Below, in pieces: positions 24,982 to 32,377 of a stretch of 64,000 nucleotides of DNA. Source of the DNA: an uncultured Paraprevotella sp. (GTDB lineage: Bacteria > Bacteroidota > Bacteroidia > Bacteroidales > Bacteroidaceae); contig CALULA010000001.1 in assembly GCA_944321365.1 (NCBI GenBank), positions 186,001 through 250,000 of the forward strand. Direction: 5' to 3'. The notes below the pieces were generated by a model. The model did not search any database. It saw nothing but the letters and a program-made list of their open reading frames with translations, and was not told the DNA's origin. Each line of letters starts with the position of its first letter. Position 1 is the stretch's first letter. The position numbers were made by a program, and so were the translations under genes.

Positions 24982-27240
24982 TCAGTTGAAGAAATTCCAG
25001 GAAAGACCGAAGTGGATGTTCATCGGGTTGATGGGGTAGTGCGGCACGAGGAATGCGTTTTTATTGCCGGTTCCGTTGTTCACGTGGTTGACGTTGACAT
25101 AAAAGCGGCAGTGCTTCAGGTGGAAATTGATGTAGGCATTGCAGATGGGGTAGTTGCCCAGTTTGATGCGCGTTTCCGGCGACTGCACGGTGAACTGTTG
25201 GATGATGGGGGCGTAGTCCGGCGCATAATATTCCGTGAAGAAGCGCACGTCGCCTCCGAGCTGTATGCGCAGCACCTTGGCGAAACGGAACACGATGTAG
25301 AGGTTGCTGTAGGCCGTGAGGTCGGGCAAGGGGAGAATGTCCTGATTGCTCGACTTCTGGTAGGCCACCTCGTTCTCCCAGTTCAGGATGCCCCACTTGA
25401 AGTTCTGGTTCAGCTTGGCGCTGAACACCTGCACGTTGCCGCCGTATTGCTTCACGGAGATGCGGTTGCTGTAGCCCGACAGGCTGCCCGACTCGCTGTA
25501 ATAAGGGATTTTGTCGGTGGCGAAATAGGCATAGTTTTTGATGTTTTCCACTCCGACGGTCAGTGCCGTGCGGGTGCGGCCTATGGAGAGCGTGCCTTCC
25601 ACGCGGGTGCGCAGCTCTTTGCTCAGGTCGTTGTCCCACCAGGCAAACTGTGAATGGTAGTGACGCATGTAGAAGCTGGGGTTCAGATTTTTGATGAAAG
25701 CCCGTGCGGCCAGTTGCACCGTGTCCTTGAACAGGGGGAAGTTCAGGTCGGCCCGTCCGTCTACGTCGAACTGCCCCACGTCCTCTCCCAGCAGCGCGAC
25801 CTCGCCCGTGACGTCGTAGTGCAGGGTTTTCCCTTGTGCTTTGTTGAGGCGTCCGCCCACGGAGAGACTGTTTTCCACGTATGTGCGCCCTATTTTTGTA
25901 CCTCCCAGCAGGTCGGGCAGCATGAAGTGGCGGTATTCGTGGCTGGCAAAGAGGGTCAGTCCGGCCTTGGCCCATTTGTTGAATCCTTCGAGCAGGGCTA
26001 TGCCGAACGTGTTCTTGATGGCATAGGCGCGTGTGCGGTCGCTCATGTTGTCGGGGTCGCCGTAGAAAAGGTCGGCGTAGTAGTTGTCCGGCGTGTTGTA
26101 AGAGTATGCGGTGTGTTTGGCGTTCCGTATACTCAGCGTGTGGATGAAGCTGCTCACGGGTACGAACTCCTGCGGGGTTTCCTGGTGTGCCATGAAATCG
26201 TTGCGCAGTGAGTCCATGACTTTATGCTGGTAGGCTGTGTCCGACTGGGCGTAGACGGTGCGCAGGCTGTCGCGCAGACTTTGCAGCAGCACGGAGTCGG
26301 CAGGCATGACCGGCTTAAGAGAGTCGGGCAGTTCTATGTCTTTGTAGAATCCCAGATTGTAGCGGTGGGTCAGGTAATAAGTCTGATCTTCGTTGCGGTT
26401 CCAGTTCTGCGACAGATTGGTGGGTATGTCTCTCGAACCGAACGAGCGGGCGAAGTCCTCCGGATGCGTAATATAGTTGTCGTCTTCGATACCTCCGTTC
26501 TCGCCCAGTCGCATGTGGTTGACGCTGATCCAGGCGTGCATGTCATACCGGTCTCCCCTGTAATAGCCGTAAAGAGAGCCGTTGAAGAGCGATGTTGCCT
26601 GATTGTTGTAATAGCCTCGTCCGTACAGGTAATCCAGCTTGAACCCGATGCCGGCGATTTTGTTGATGTTGCTGGCGAAGTAGGCCCGCAGACGGTCTTC
26701 GCCGTCTTGCTTTGTTCCGCAGGAATGATAGGACAGGTTGGTGATGGGACTGAGGGTGTTGGTGAACTGGAATTGGTCTACGGGAGTATAGAAATAGTCG
26801 AAAGGGTCGGCAAAGATGAAGTTGCTGTATGGCTTGCGGTCCATGAACAGCCGGGAGAGTCGCGGAGAACCCAGATTGCCCAGGAAGTTGTATTGTCCGG
26901 TCGGGCCTGCCGTAAGGTTGAAGTTCTGGAAGTTGTCGGGCAGGGTGTCCATTACGGCGGGAGTGACGTCGCCGAAGCGGCTGTTGATGGTCCAGGCGTA
27001 TGAGCCGATGGGAATTATCTTTTCTTCCGAGCTTGTGGTGTCGCGGCCCCAGATGTAGCTGTCGTTTCCGTTCCCGTCGTAGATAGGATTGCCGTTGGCG
27101 TCGAGCTGCAGGGGATTACCGTTGGCGTCAACGGGATTGCCGTAAGCGTCAGTGCCGTATGGGGTGGTCGGAAACTGTGCCATGGCCGACAGCATCGTGC
27201 ACAGGCACAGACATAGGGTCAGGATAAGTCTTTGTCTCAT
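24982..27240 (-). CDS. Putative porin, large outer-membrane beta-barrel protein
   Basis: A 752-residue outer-membrane protein. The start at 27240 gives a clean signal peptide (MRQRLILTLCLCLCTMLSAM, cleavage after SAMAQ); the open frame begins 60 bases earlier, but those codons lie across the promoter. The mature N-terminus has a small Gly-Asn-Pro repeat (DANGNP twice) and then many amphipathic strands ending in the aromatic terminal strand HFGLSWNFFN, as needed for BAM-dependent insertion. The layout fits the Bacteroidetes putative-porin family (Porin_10). Solute is unknown. It is transcribed alone from a box 9 bases before the ATG. Confidence 0.8.
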   Translation of the reverse strand: MRQRLILTLCLCLCTMLSAMAQFPTTPYGTDAYGNPVDANGNPLQLDANGNPIYDGNGNDSYIWGRDTTSSEEKIIPIGSYAWTINSRFGDVTPAVMDTLPDNFQNFNLTAGPTGQYNFLGNLGSPRLSRLFMDRKPYSNFIFADPFDYFYTPVDQFQFTNTLSPITNLSYHSCGTKQDGEDRLRAYFASNINKIAGIGFKLDYLYGRGYYNNQATSLFNGSLYGYYRGDRYDMHAWISVNHMRLGENGGIEDDNYITHPEDFARSFGSRDIPTNLSQNWNRNEDQTYYLTHRYNLGFYKDIELPDSLKPVMPADSVLLQSLRDSLRTVYAQSDTAYQHKVMDSLRNDFMAHQETPQEFVPVSSFIHTLSIRNAKHTAYSYNTPDNYYADLFYGDPDNMSDRTRAYAIKNTFGIALLEGFNKWAKAGLTLFASHEYRHFMLPDLLGGTKIGRTYVENSLSVGGRLNKAQGKTLHYDVTGEVALLGEDVGQFDVDGRADLNFPLFKDTVQLAARAFIKNLNPSFYMRHYHSQFAWWDNDLSKELRTRVEGTLSIGRTRTALTVGVENIKNYAYFATDKIPYYSESGSLSGYSNRISVKQYGGNVQVFSAKLNQNFKWGILNWENEVAYQKSSNQDILPLPDLTAYSNLYIVFRFAKVLRIQLGGDVRFFTEYYAPDYAPIIQQFTVQSPETRIKLGNYPICNAYINFHLKHCRFYVNVNHVNNGTGNKNAFLVPHYPINPMNIHFGLSWNFFN

Positions 27241-27248
27241 AACGGGTG

Positions 27249-27256
27249 CAAAGATA
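27249..27256 (-). promoter_or_regulatory. -7 promoter box for the porin gene
   Basis: Read on minus the bases are TATCTTTG, a full TAnnTTTG match. It ends only 8 bases before the ATG at 27240, so the transcript would have almost no leader. Confidence 0.5.
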
Positions 27257-27261
27257 AGAAG

Positions 27262-27318
27262 AAAAAAGCATAAAGGAGTGCATTTCCAATTCAGAAACAC
27301 ATTCCTTTATGCTTTTTT
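27262..27318 (-). terminator. Terminator of the kor operon
   Basis: A 19-bp stem with one imperfect pair (arms 27262-27280 and 27300-27318, AAGCATAAAGGA / TCCTTTATGCTT core) is flanked by A6 and T6, so it can end transcription on minus after korC. It sits inside the expected -33 region of the porin promoter. Confidence 0.8.
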
Positions 27319-27334
27319 CTTGCCTTCGGCCGGT

Positions 27335-27880
27335 CTATTTTACCGGACAGATGATTTCCATTCCTTTCAGCAGAGCTTTCTCGTTCATCGGAATGAGATT
27401 GTGGTGGCGTTCGGGGAGCGTTTTCCGCAGGGCGCGGACCACGTCTTCCGTTCCCACCAGCGGGCGCACTTTCAGCAGTCCGCCCAGCACGATCATGTTG
27501 AAGGCCTTGGCGGCTTTCAGTTCAGCCGCAGCATCCATGGCGTCGATGCGATAGACGGAGATGTCCTTGCGCTGTGGGGGTGTGCTGATGCCGTATCCGT
27601 CGTAGATCAGTGTCCCGCCCGGTTTTATGGCGGATTCAAATTTTTCCAGTGAAGGCTGGTTCAGGATAACGGCAGTGTCGTACATGCTCAGAATGGGGGA
27701 GGAGATGCTGCTGTCGCTGACGATGACTGTTACGTTGGCGGTTCCGCCCCTTTGCTCCGGGCCGTAGGAAGGCATCCATGTGACTTCCTTTCCTTCCATC
27801 AGGGCGGCATAAGCCAGAATCTTTCCCATGGAGAGTACGCCTTGTCCGCCGAATCCGGCTATGATGATTTCTTCTTTCAT
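27335..27880 (-). CDS. korC: 2-oxoacid:acceptor oxidoreductase, gamma subunit
   Basis: The 181-residue gamma subunit of a 2-oxoacid:ferredoxin oxidoreductase, which makes or uses acyl-CoA with ferredoxin. It has the family start IIIAGFGGQGVLSMGKILAYA and the conserved SYGPEQRGG segment. The four-subunit order with separate alpha, beta, gamma and ferredoxin genes fits a 2-oxoglutarate or branched-chain enzyme (Kor/Vor type). It is last in its operon, 12 bases after korB, and is followed by a strong terminator. Confidence 0.92.
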   Translation of the reverse strand: MKEEIIIAGFGGQGVLSMGKILAYAALMEGKEVTWMPSYGPEQRGGTANVTVIVSDSSISSPILSMYDTAVILNQPSLEKFESAIKPGGTLIYDGYGISTPPQRKDISVYRIDAMDAAAELKAAKAFNMIVLGGLLKVRPLVGTEDVVRALRKTLPERHHNLIPMNEKALLKGMEIICPVK

Positions 27881-27892
27881 GTTCCTTTTGTT

Positions 27893-28678
27893 TTATTGAT
27901 GTGTGTCTGAGTTTGCCGTGGTGTCTTTCAGATCGCCTGGCGGATAGAACTTGAACATGTTCTCTTCCATCCACTGGTTGGCCTTTTCCGGCGACAGTTT
28001 CCAGCCTGCATTGCAGGTCGATACGATTTCAACCAGGCTGGATCCCCGTCCGTTCAGAGAGTTCTCGAAGGCTTTCCGGATGGCTTTCTTGGCTTTCCGG
28101 ATGGCGGCGACAGAGTGAACGGACTGGCGCGTCACGTAACATGTGCCTTCCAGTGTGGCTGCTATTTCCGTAAATTTCAGAGGATAGCCGTGCAGGTCGG
28201 CCACGCGTCCGTAGGGGCATGTGGAAGTTTTCATACCCATAAGCGTTGTGGGTGCCATTTGTCCGCCCGTCATGCCGTAGATGGCGTTGTTGATGAAGAT
28301 GACGGCGATGTGTTCACCGCGGTTCAGGGCGTGGATGCTTTCGGCTGTTCCGATGCAGGCCAGGTCGCCGTCGCCTTGATAAGTGAACACCAGTCTGTCG
28401 GGCCATAAGCGTTTGATGGCGGTCGCCACGGCCGGTGCACGTCCGTGGGCTGCTTCCACCCAGTCTACATCTATGTAGTTGTAGGCGAACACTGCGCAAC
28501 CTACCGGTGAGATGGCTACGGTCTTTTCTGCCATGCCCATTTCTTCTATCACTTCTGCCACCAGCTTGTGGACCACACCGTGGCTGCATCCTGGGCAATA
28601 GTGCATCGGGGTGTCATTGAGCAGCGTGGGTTTCTTATAGACCAGGTTTTCGGGTTGTATGATTTCTTCTTCTGTCAT
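27893..28678 (-). CDS. korB: 2-oxoacid:ferredoxin oxidoreductase, beta subunit (thiamine pyrophosphate-binding)
   Basis: A 261-residue TPP-binding subunit. It has the early CPGCSHG cysteine/histidine motif, the TPP motif QGDGDLACIG and, about 25 residues on, INNAIYGMTGGQ. These place the thiamine cofactor and the C2-unit chemistry here. The best match is 2-oxoglutarate synthase beta, given the TGGQMAPTT segment. It lies between a small membrane protein gene and korC in one operon. Confidence 0.93.
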   Translation of the reverse strand: MTEEEIIQPENLVYKKPTLLNDTPMHYCPGCSHGVVHKLVAEVIEEMGMAEKTVAISPVGCAVFAYNYIDVDWVEAAHGRAPAVATAIKRLWPDRLVFTYQGDGDLACIGTAESIHALNRGEHIAVIFINNAIYGMTGGQMAPTTLMGMKTSTCPYGRVADLHGYPLKFTEIAATLEGTCYVTRQSVHSVAAIRKAKKAIRKAFENSLNGRGSSLVEIVSTCNAGWKLSPEKANQWMEENMFKFYPPGDLKDTTANSDTHQ

Positions 28679-28690
28679 GACGCATAAGGA

Positions 28691-28924
28691 TTAGAAAAGG
28701 AAACGTAAAAAGAACTCTATGATTTTGAAGAACATTCCGGCTCCTATGACTGCCATTCCGATGATGTGCCGGTCGGGCAGGGCGAAATAGAGCACCAGTC
28801 CGATGACCGCACAGACCAGAAACAGAAGGTTCATCACACTGCGCACCTTGTAGACGGAGGGACCGCGCGATTTGCTTCCCCGGATAGCTTCTTCGACAAT
28901 TTTATCTCTCTCTTCACGATTCAT
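28691..28924 (-). CDS. Small membrane protein inside the kor operon
   Basis: A 77-residue protein with a charged N-terminal half (MNREERDKIVEEAIRG) and two hydrophobic helices at about 30-47 and 53-76. It sits between korA and korB with gaps of 10 and 12 bases, so it is made with the enzyme. I do not recognise a family function. Its place could mean it tethers the oxidoreductase to the membrane, but this is only inference. Confidence 0.75.
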   Translation of the reverse strand: MNREERDKIVEEAIRGSKSRGPSVYKVRSVMNLLFLVCAVIGLVLYFALPDRHIIGMAVIGAGMFFKIIEFFLRFLF

Positions 28925-28934
28925 AACGGTTGTT

Positions 28935-30020
28935 TTATTTAATGAGTTTTTCTTTTAAGGCTTTGATAACTTCATCGGGAGCGGGGACTACACCACCCAT
29001 GCGGCCGTAGTGTGCCACGGGAGTCTGGCCGTTTGTGGCCAGCAGGATGTCTTCCACCATTTGTCCGGCGTTGATCTCAAAGCTCAGGATGCCTTTCACC
29101 TGCCTGCCGAGTCGGGCGATGGCCTCTGTCGGGAAAGGCCATAGGGTGATGGGGCGCAGCAGGCCGACTTTGATGCCTTCGCTGCGGCAGATTTCTATGA
29201 CTTTTTGTCCGATGCGGGCGGCCGATCCGAAAGCTACGATCAGATATTCTGCGTCGTCACACCGGATTTCTTCAAAGCGGACTTCCTTCTCCTTGATTTC
29301 CTTATATTTGGCCTGCAGGTGCAGATTCTTCTTTTCCATGCTGGCGCAGTCCAGGTCGAGTGAGGTCAGCACGTTCGGACGACGGCCTTTGGCGCGTCCG
29401 ATAGACGCCCAAGGGCACTCACGCCGGATTTCTTCTTCTGTACGGCGGGGCTTGAAAGGCGGCAGTATGAGCTTTTCCATCATCTGACCGATGACGCCGT
29501 CGCTCAGGATCATGGCCGGATTGCGGTATTTGAAGGCCAGTTCAAAGGCAAGGTCCACGAAGTCGGCCATTTCCTGTACGGAAGCCGGGGCCAGTACGAT
29601 GACATTATAGTCGCCGTTGCCTCCGCCGCGCGTGGCCTGAAAATAGTCCGACTGGCTGGGCTGGATGGTGCCGAGACCCGGTCCGCCGCGTTGCACATTG
29701 ACAATCAGGCCTGGGATTTCGGCACCGGCCATATAGGCAATGCCTTCTTGCATAAGTGCCACGCCCGGACTGGATGATGAGGTCATGCTGCGTTTGCCTG
29801 CCGCTCCTGCGCCATACACCATGTTGATGGAGGCTACTTCGCTTTCTGCCTGCAAAACGACCATACCAGTGGTTTCCCACGGTTTCTCCGCGGCCAGTGT
29901 TTCCAATACTTCAGACTGCGGGGTGATGGGATAGCCGAAATAGCCGTCGCATCCGCAGCGGATGGCCGCATGTGCGATGGCTTCGTTTCCTTTCATTAGT
30001 ACAACTTCTTTCTCTGTCAT
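28935..30020 (-). CDS. korA: 2-oxoacid:ferredoxin oxidoreductase, alpha subunit
   Basis: A 361-residue alpha subunit holding the pyrimidine-binding half of the thiamine site and the domain II transketolase-like fold. The start at 30020 (MTEKEVVLMKGNEAIAHAAI) is chosen because homology begins there and it follows the korD stop by 4 bases; the longer frame runs through korD. Conserved segments include FGYPITPQSEV near residue 30 and SSSPGVALMQEG near 100. Together with korB, korC and korD it probably makes 2-oxoglutarate from succinyl-CoA in the reductive branch, as in gut Bacteroides; this is pathway inference. Confidence 0.93.
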   Translation of the reverse strand: MTEKEVVLMKGNEAIAHAAIRCGCDGYFGYPITPQSEVLETLAAEKPWETTGMVVLQAESEVASINMVYGAGAAGKRSMTSSSSPGVALMQEGIAYMAGAEIPGLIVNVQRGGPGLGTIQPSQSDYFQATRGGGNGDYNVIVLAPASVQEMADFVDLAFELAFKYRNPAMILSDGVIGQMMEKLILPPFKPRRTEEEIRRECPWASIGRAKGRRPNVLTSLDLDCASMEKKNLHLQAKYKEIKEKEVRFEEIRCDDAEYLIVAFGSAARIGQKVIEICRSEGIKVGLLRPITLWPFPTEAIARLGRQVKGILSFEINAGQMVEDILLATNGQTPVAHYGRMGGVVPAPDEVIKALKEKLIK

Positions 30021-30024
30021 TTGC

Positions 30025-30255
30025 TCAGTCCTCTCTCTTTTTATATACGGTGATACATCCGTCGGGGCATACGATGGCGCATGATGCGCAACCGTTGCAG
30101 GTGTCTTGCTGCATCTGCACGGCATAATGATACCCTTTCTTGTTGACTTGTTTCTCTGTAAGCGCAAGAATATGTAGCGGACACGCCGCAACGCACAGGT
30201 TGCAACCTTTGCAGCGTTCGCAATTTACAATAATAGCACCTTTAAATTTCCCCAT
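30025..30255 (-). CDS. korD: 2[4Fe-4S] ferredoxin subunit of the 2-oxoacid oxidoreductase
   Basis: A 76-residue ferredoxin-like delta subunit with two 4Fe-4S cluster motifs: CERCKGCNLCVAACP near residues 12-26 and CNGCASCAIVCP near 52-63. It passes electrons between the TPP site and external ferredoxin. It is just upstream of korA and 29 bases after the TPR gene. Confidence 0.93.
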   Translation of the reverse strand: MGKFKGAIIVNCERCKGCNLCVAACPLHILALTEKQVNKKGYHYAVQMQQDTCNGCASCAIVCPDGCITVYKKRED

Positions 30256-30284
30256 GATATTCTAATTTCAATAAATGCTTTTGT

Positions 30285-30560
30285 TTACGGGTTATAATAA
30301 TCCTTGTGATAAAATTCAATGATGTTCATCAACATCTGATGGGCTTCTGCCGCCGGACTGTCCGGATTGATGGACATGGCTTCCAGATAACAGTTTAATG
30401 CCCGCTGGAAATCTCCCTCTTTGCGGTAAGCATTTCCCAAAAGGTAATAGAGCCGGTCGTCAGGCTGACTGGCGGCAGACAGCAGGGTATTCAATCGTTG
30501 GATGGCTTCACTGATTCGACCTTCCTGTAACATTTTGTTGATTTCATCCTGTTGTTCCAT
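30285..30560 (-). CDS. Small TPR-repeat protein
   Basis: A 91-residue soluble protein with about two tetratricopeptide repeats (GRISEAIQRLNTLL and YYLLGNAYRKEGDFQRALNC). There is no signal peptide or membrane segment. It leads the kor operon, 29 bases before korD, under the -7 box at 30584-30591. TPRs mediate protein contacts, so an assembly role for the oxidoreductase is possible but not shown. Confidence 0.85.
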   Translation of the reverse strand: MEQQDEINKMLQEGRISEAIQRLNTLLSAASQPDDRLYYLLGNAYRKEGDFQRALNCYLEAMSINPDSPAAEAHQMLMNIIEFYHKDYYNP

Positions 30561-30583
30561 CTTTCTTTCCGCTTGTGCTGTTA

Positions 30584-30591
30584 CAAAGATA
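30584..30591 (-). promoter_or_regulatory. -7 promoter box for the TPR-kor operon
   Basis: Read on minus the bases are TATCTTTG, matching TAnnTTTG, 23 bases before the TPR start. No -33 TTTG at the right spacing. Confidence 0.5.
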
Positions 30592-30885
30592 GTTTTTATT
30601 TGCCAAAATCACGAGGAAAGTTGCAAATTAAAGGACTTTTAAGTAAATTGAATAAGGCTTTTTTTTGTTCTGTTTATTCTAATTTACTGAAAATCAAGAA
30701 CTGCATGGATGCGCTCGCATTAGTTGCAAGTGAAACTGATTAGTCCTGAAAAACGGACTGTTTTTTGCTCAAAAAAGCGTTGTCTGTGCCGTTTTTGTCA
30801 GAGTTGCACACATCATTGGAAAAGTGTGTAATCCTGACATTTTGTTTGCGGTAAATGTGCTTTCCTGTGCATGATGTCAGAAAAG
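30592..30885. other. Gene-free AT-rich stretch with two hairpins
   Basis: No coding frame is convincing here. Two plus-strand hairpins are seen: AGTCC / GGACT (30742-30759) followed by T6, and an imperfect 15-bp stem (30797-30838, 12 of 15 pairs) followed by ATTTTGTTT. No plus-strand gene precedes them, so they may end a small RNA. Otherwise nothing is recognised. Confidence 0.4.
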
Positions 30886-30934
30886 AAAAACAGCTTCTCC
30901 TTTCCGTACAAGGCGTGAAAGGAAGAAGCTGTTT
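30886..30934 (-). terminator. Terminator of the DUF4468 gene
   Basis: A strong hairpin (AAACAGCTTCT-CCTTTC against GAAAGG-AAGAAGCTGTTT, one bulge) with a U-rich run on minus, beginning 27 bases after the stop codon. Confidence 0.8.
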
Positions 30935-30960
30935 AAGGATAACGGCAGTGTGCGTGCCGT

Positions 30961-31581
30961 TTAATCTTCAATCAGCTGTGTGGCTCTCGCTTTTTCAGGT
31001 ACAGGCACTTCGAAAGCTTCTCTTGCCTGGTTGAAGATGTATTCCACGCGGTCTACGGTCTTACGGCGGAATTTGGCCGAGCCCCAAAGCAGTTTTGTCT
31101 TGTTCTTGTTCAGGGCATTGGCATCATTGATCCACTCTTCGGCGCGATATGTACGTCCGTTGTAGCCTTCCATGTCTTCTTCATAATAATAACTGATTTG
31201 TGTCAGTTCCATGTGACATTTTTCATCCGAGCACCAGATGGTCAGCAGATAACGGAAGCGTGTCCGGTCCCACACGAAAGGTTTCTTCTTGAAAGTCATC
31301 CATTCTTCAAAGCGCCCTACAAGAGTGTATTCGACAGAGTCCTCCATCACCATTTTTGTGCCTTGCATCTGAATCTCTTCTTTCTGCATTTGGTGGAGGA
31401 ATTTCCTCATCACGTTGTATATTTGCTGTTTGTTTTGGCCTTTCACTGCAAATGTTTGTTGGAACAATACCTGGCCGTTGACTTCCGGCACCGCGCCTGC
31501 CAGGTATTTGCTATCGTCTTTTTTCTCTTTCGCAAAAGCCAATAAGGGCATGCACAACAGTAATAATAAGATTTTTCTCAT
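30961..31581 (-). CDS. DUF4468 domain secreted protein
   Basis: A 206-residue exported protein with a signal peptide (MRKILLLLLCMPLLAFA). The rest fits DUF4468, a Bacteroidetes domain related to TBP-like folds, here with VNGQVLFQQTFAVKG near residue 35. A single pair of cysteines lies in WCSDEKC. No active site is recognised. It stands alone with its own promoter box and terminator. Confidence 0.75.
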   Translation of the reverse strand: MRKILLLLLCMPLLAFAKEKKDDSKYLAGAVPEVNGQVLFQQTFAVKGQNKQQIYNVMRKFLHQMQKEEIQMQGTKMVMEDSVEYTLVGRFEEWMTFKKKPFVWDRTRFRYLLTIWCSDEKCHMELTQISYYYEEDMEGYNGRTYRAEEWINDANALNKNKTKLLWGSAKFRRKTVDRVEYIFNQAREAFEVPVPEKARATQLIED

Positions 31582-31606
31582 GGATTCATGTTTTTAAAGT
31601 TCTGCG

Positions 31607-31614
31607 CAAATTTA
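31607..31614 (-). promoter_or_regulatory. -7 promoter box for the DUF4468 gene
   Basis: Read on minus the bases are TAAATTTG, a TAnnTTTG match 25 bases before the start. Confidence 0.5.
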
Positions 31615-31638
31615 ATAAAAGTGCGGCATACGGCATGT

Positions 31639-31657
31639 TTTTTGGCCTTATTTTTGT
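31639..31657 (+). promoter_or_regulatory. Promoter-like 19-mer shared with the degQ promoter
   Basis: TTTTTGGCCTTATTTTTGT is identical to 40975-40993 upstream of the DegQ-like gene and contains a -7 match (TATTTTTG, 31649-31656). Here it points into the antisense strand of the LytTR regulator gene. Confidence 0.35.
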
Positions 31658-31663
31658 ACCTTT

Positions 31664-32377
31664 TTATAATGTATGTCGATTCAGGTATTCCAAAATGTCG
31701 TTTTTGTAGGTGTCCGAGATGGGGATGCGTACTTTTCCGAATATGATTTGTCCTTTATCAAGGGTTTTCACCTTGTTCATCTGTACAATATATGATCGGT
31801 GTACGCGCATGAAGCGAGAACGGGGTAATTTCTCTTCCATGTTCTTCATGCTGGTCAGGGTCAGGATAGGTCGGTTCTCGTTTTCCACATAGATTTTCAG
31901 ATAATCTTTCAGCCCTTCAATGTAGAGGATGTCGTCCAGCCGGATCTGAATCAGCTTATATTCGGATTTGACGTAGATGAATCCGTCTTCCGTGTTGCCT
32001 TGTGCCGCTTTTCGTTTCAGGGTGAACCATTCCAAAGCCTTGCGGGCGGCAGACAGGAATTCGTTGTAGTTGATGGGCTTGAGAAGATAATCAAGGGCAT
32101 TGGCCTTGAAGCCGTCCAGAGCGTATTGTTCAAAAGCCGTGGTGAAGACGATTCGTGTGTCAGGCGGCAGCAGGCGTGCAAATTCCAGTCCGTTGAGGTC
32201 AGGCATCTGTATGTCTAAGAATAGCAGGTCTATGTCTTGCAGGTTACTCTGGTTGAGTGCGGCCACGGCACTGTTGTATTTTCCGCAGAGTTGCAGAAAG
32301 GTTGTTTTCCTGACATAGGTTTCTATCAGGTCGAGAGCCAGTGGTTCGTCGTCGATGATGATACATTTGAGCGTCAT
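31664..32377 (-). CDS. LytTR-family response regulator
   Basis: A 237-residue regulator with an N-terminal receiver domain (acid pocket IIIDDEP, phosphoacceptor D55 in FLDIQMPDLNG, later lysine in YLLKPI) and a C-terminal LytTR DNA-binding domain from about 140 (FIYVKSEYKLIQI, RVHRSYIVQ). It pairs with the LytS-type kinase whose gene overlaps it by 4 bases. Both are at the end of the MacAB-TolC operon, so the likely target is that operon's own promoter. Confidence 0.93.
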   Translation of the reverse strand: MTLKCIIIDDEPLALDLIETYVRKTTFLQLCGKYNSAVAALNQSNLQDIDLLFLDIQMPDLNGLEFARLLPPDTRIVFTTAFEQYALDGFKANALDYLLKPINYNEFLSAARKALEWFTLKRKAAQGNTEDGFIYVKSEYKLIQIRLDDILYIEGLKDYLKIYVENENRPILTLTSMKNMEEKLPRSRFMRVHRSYIVQMNKVKTLDKGQIIFGKVRIPISDTYKNDILEYLNRHTL

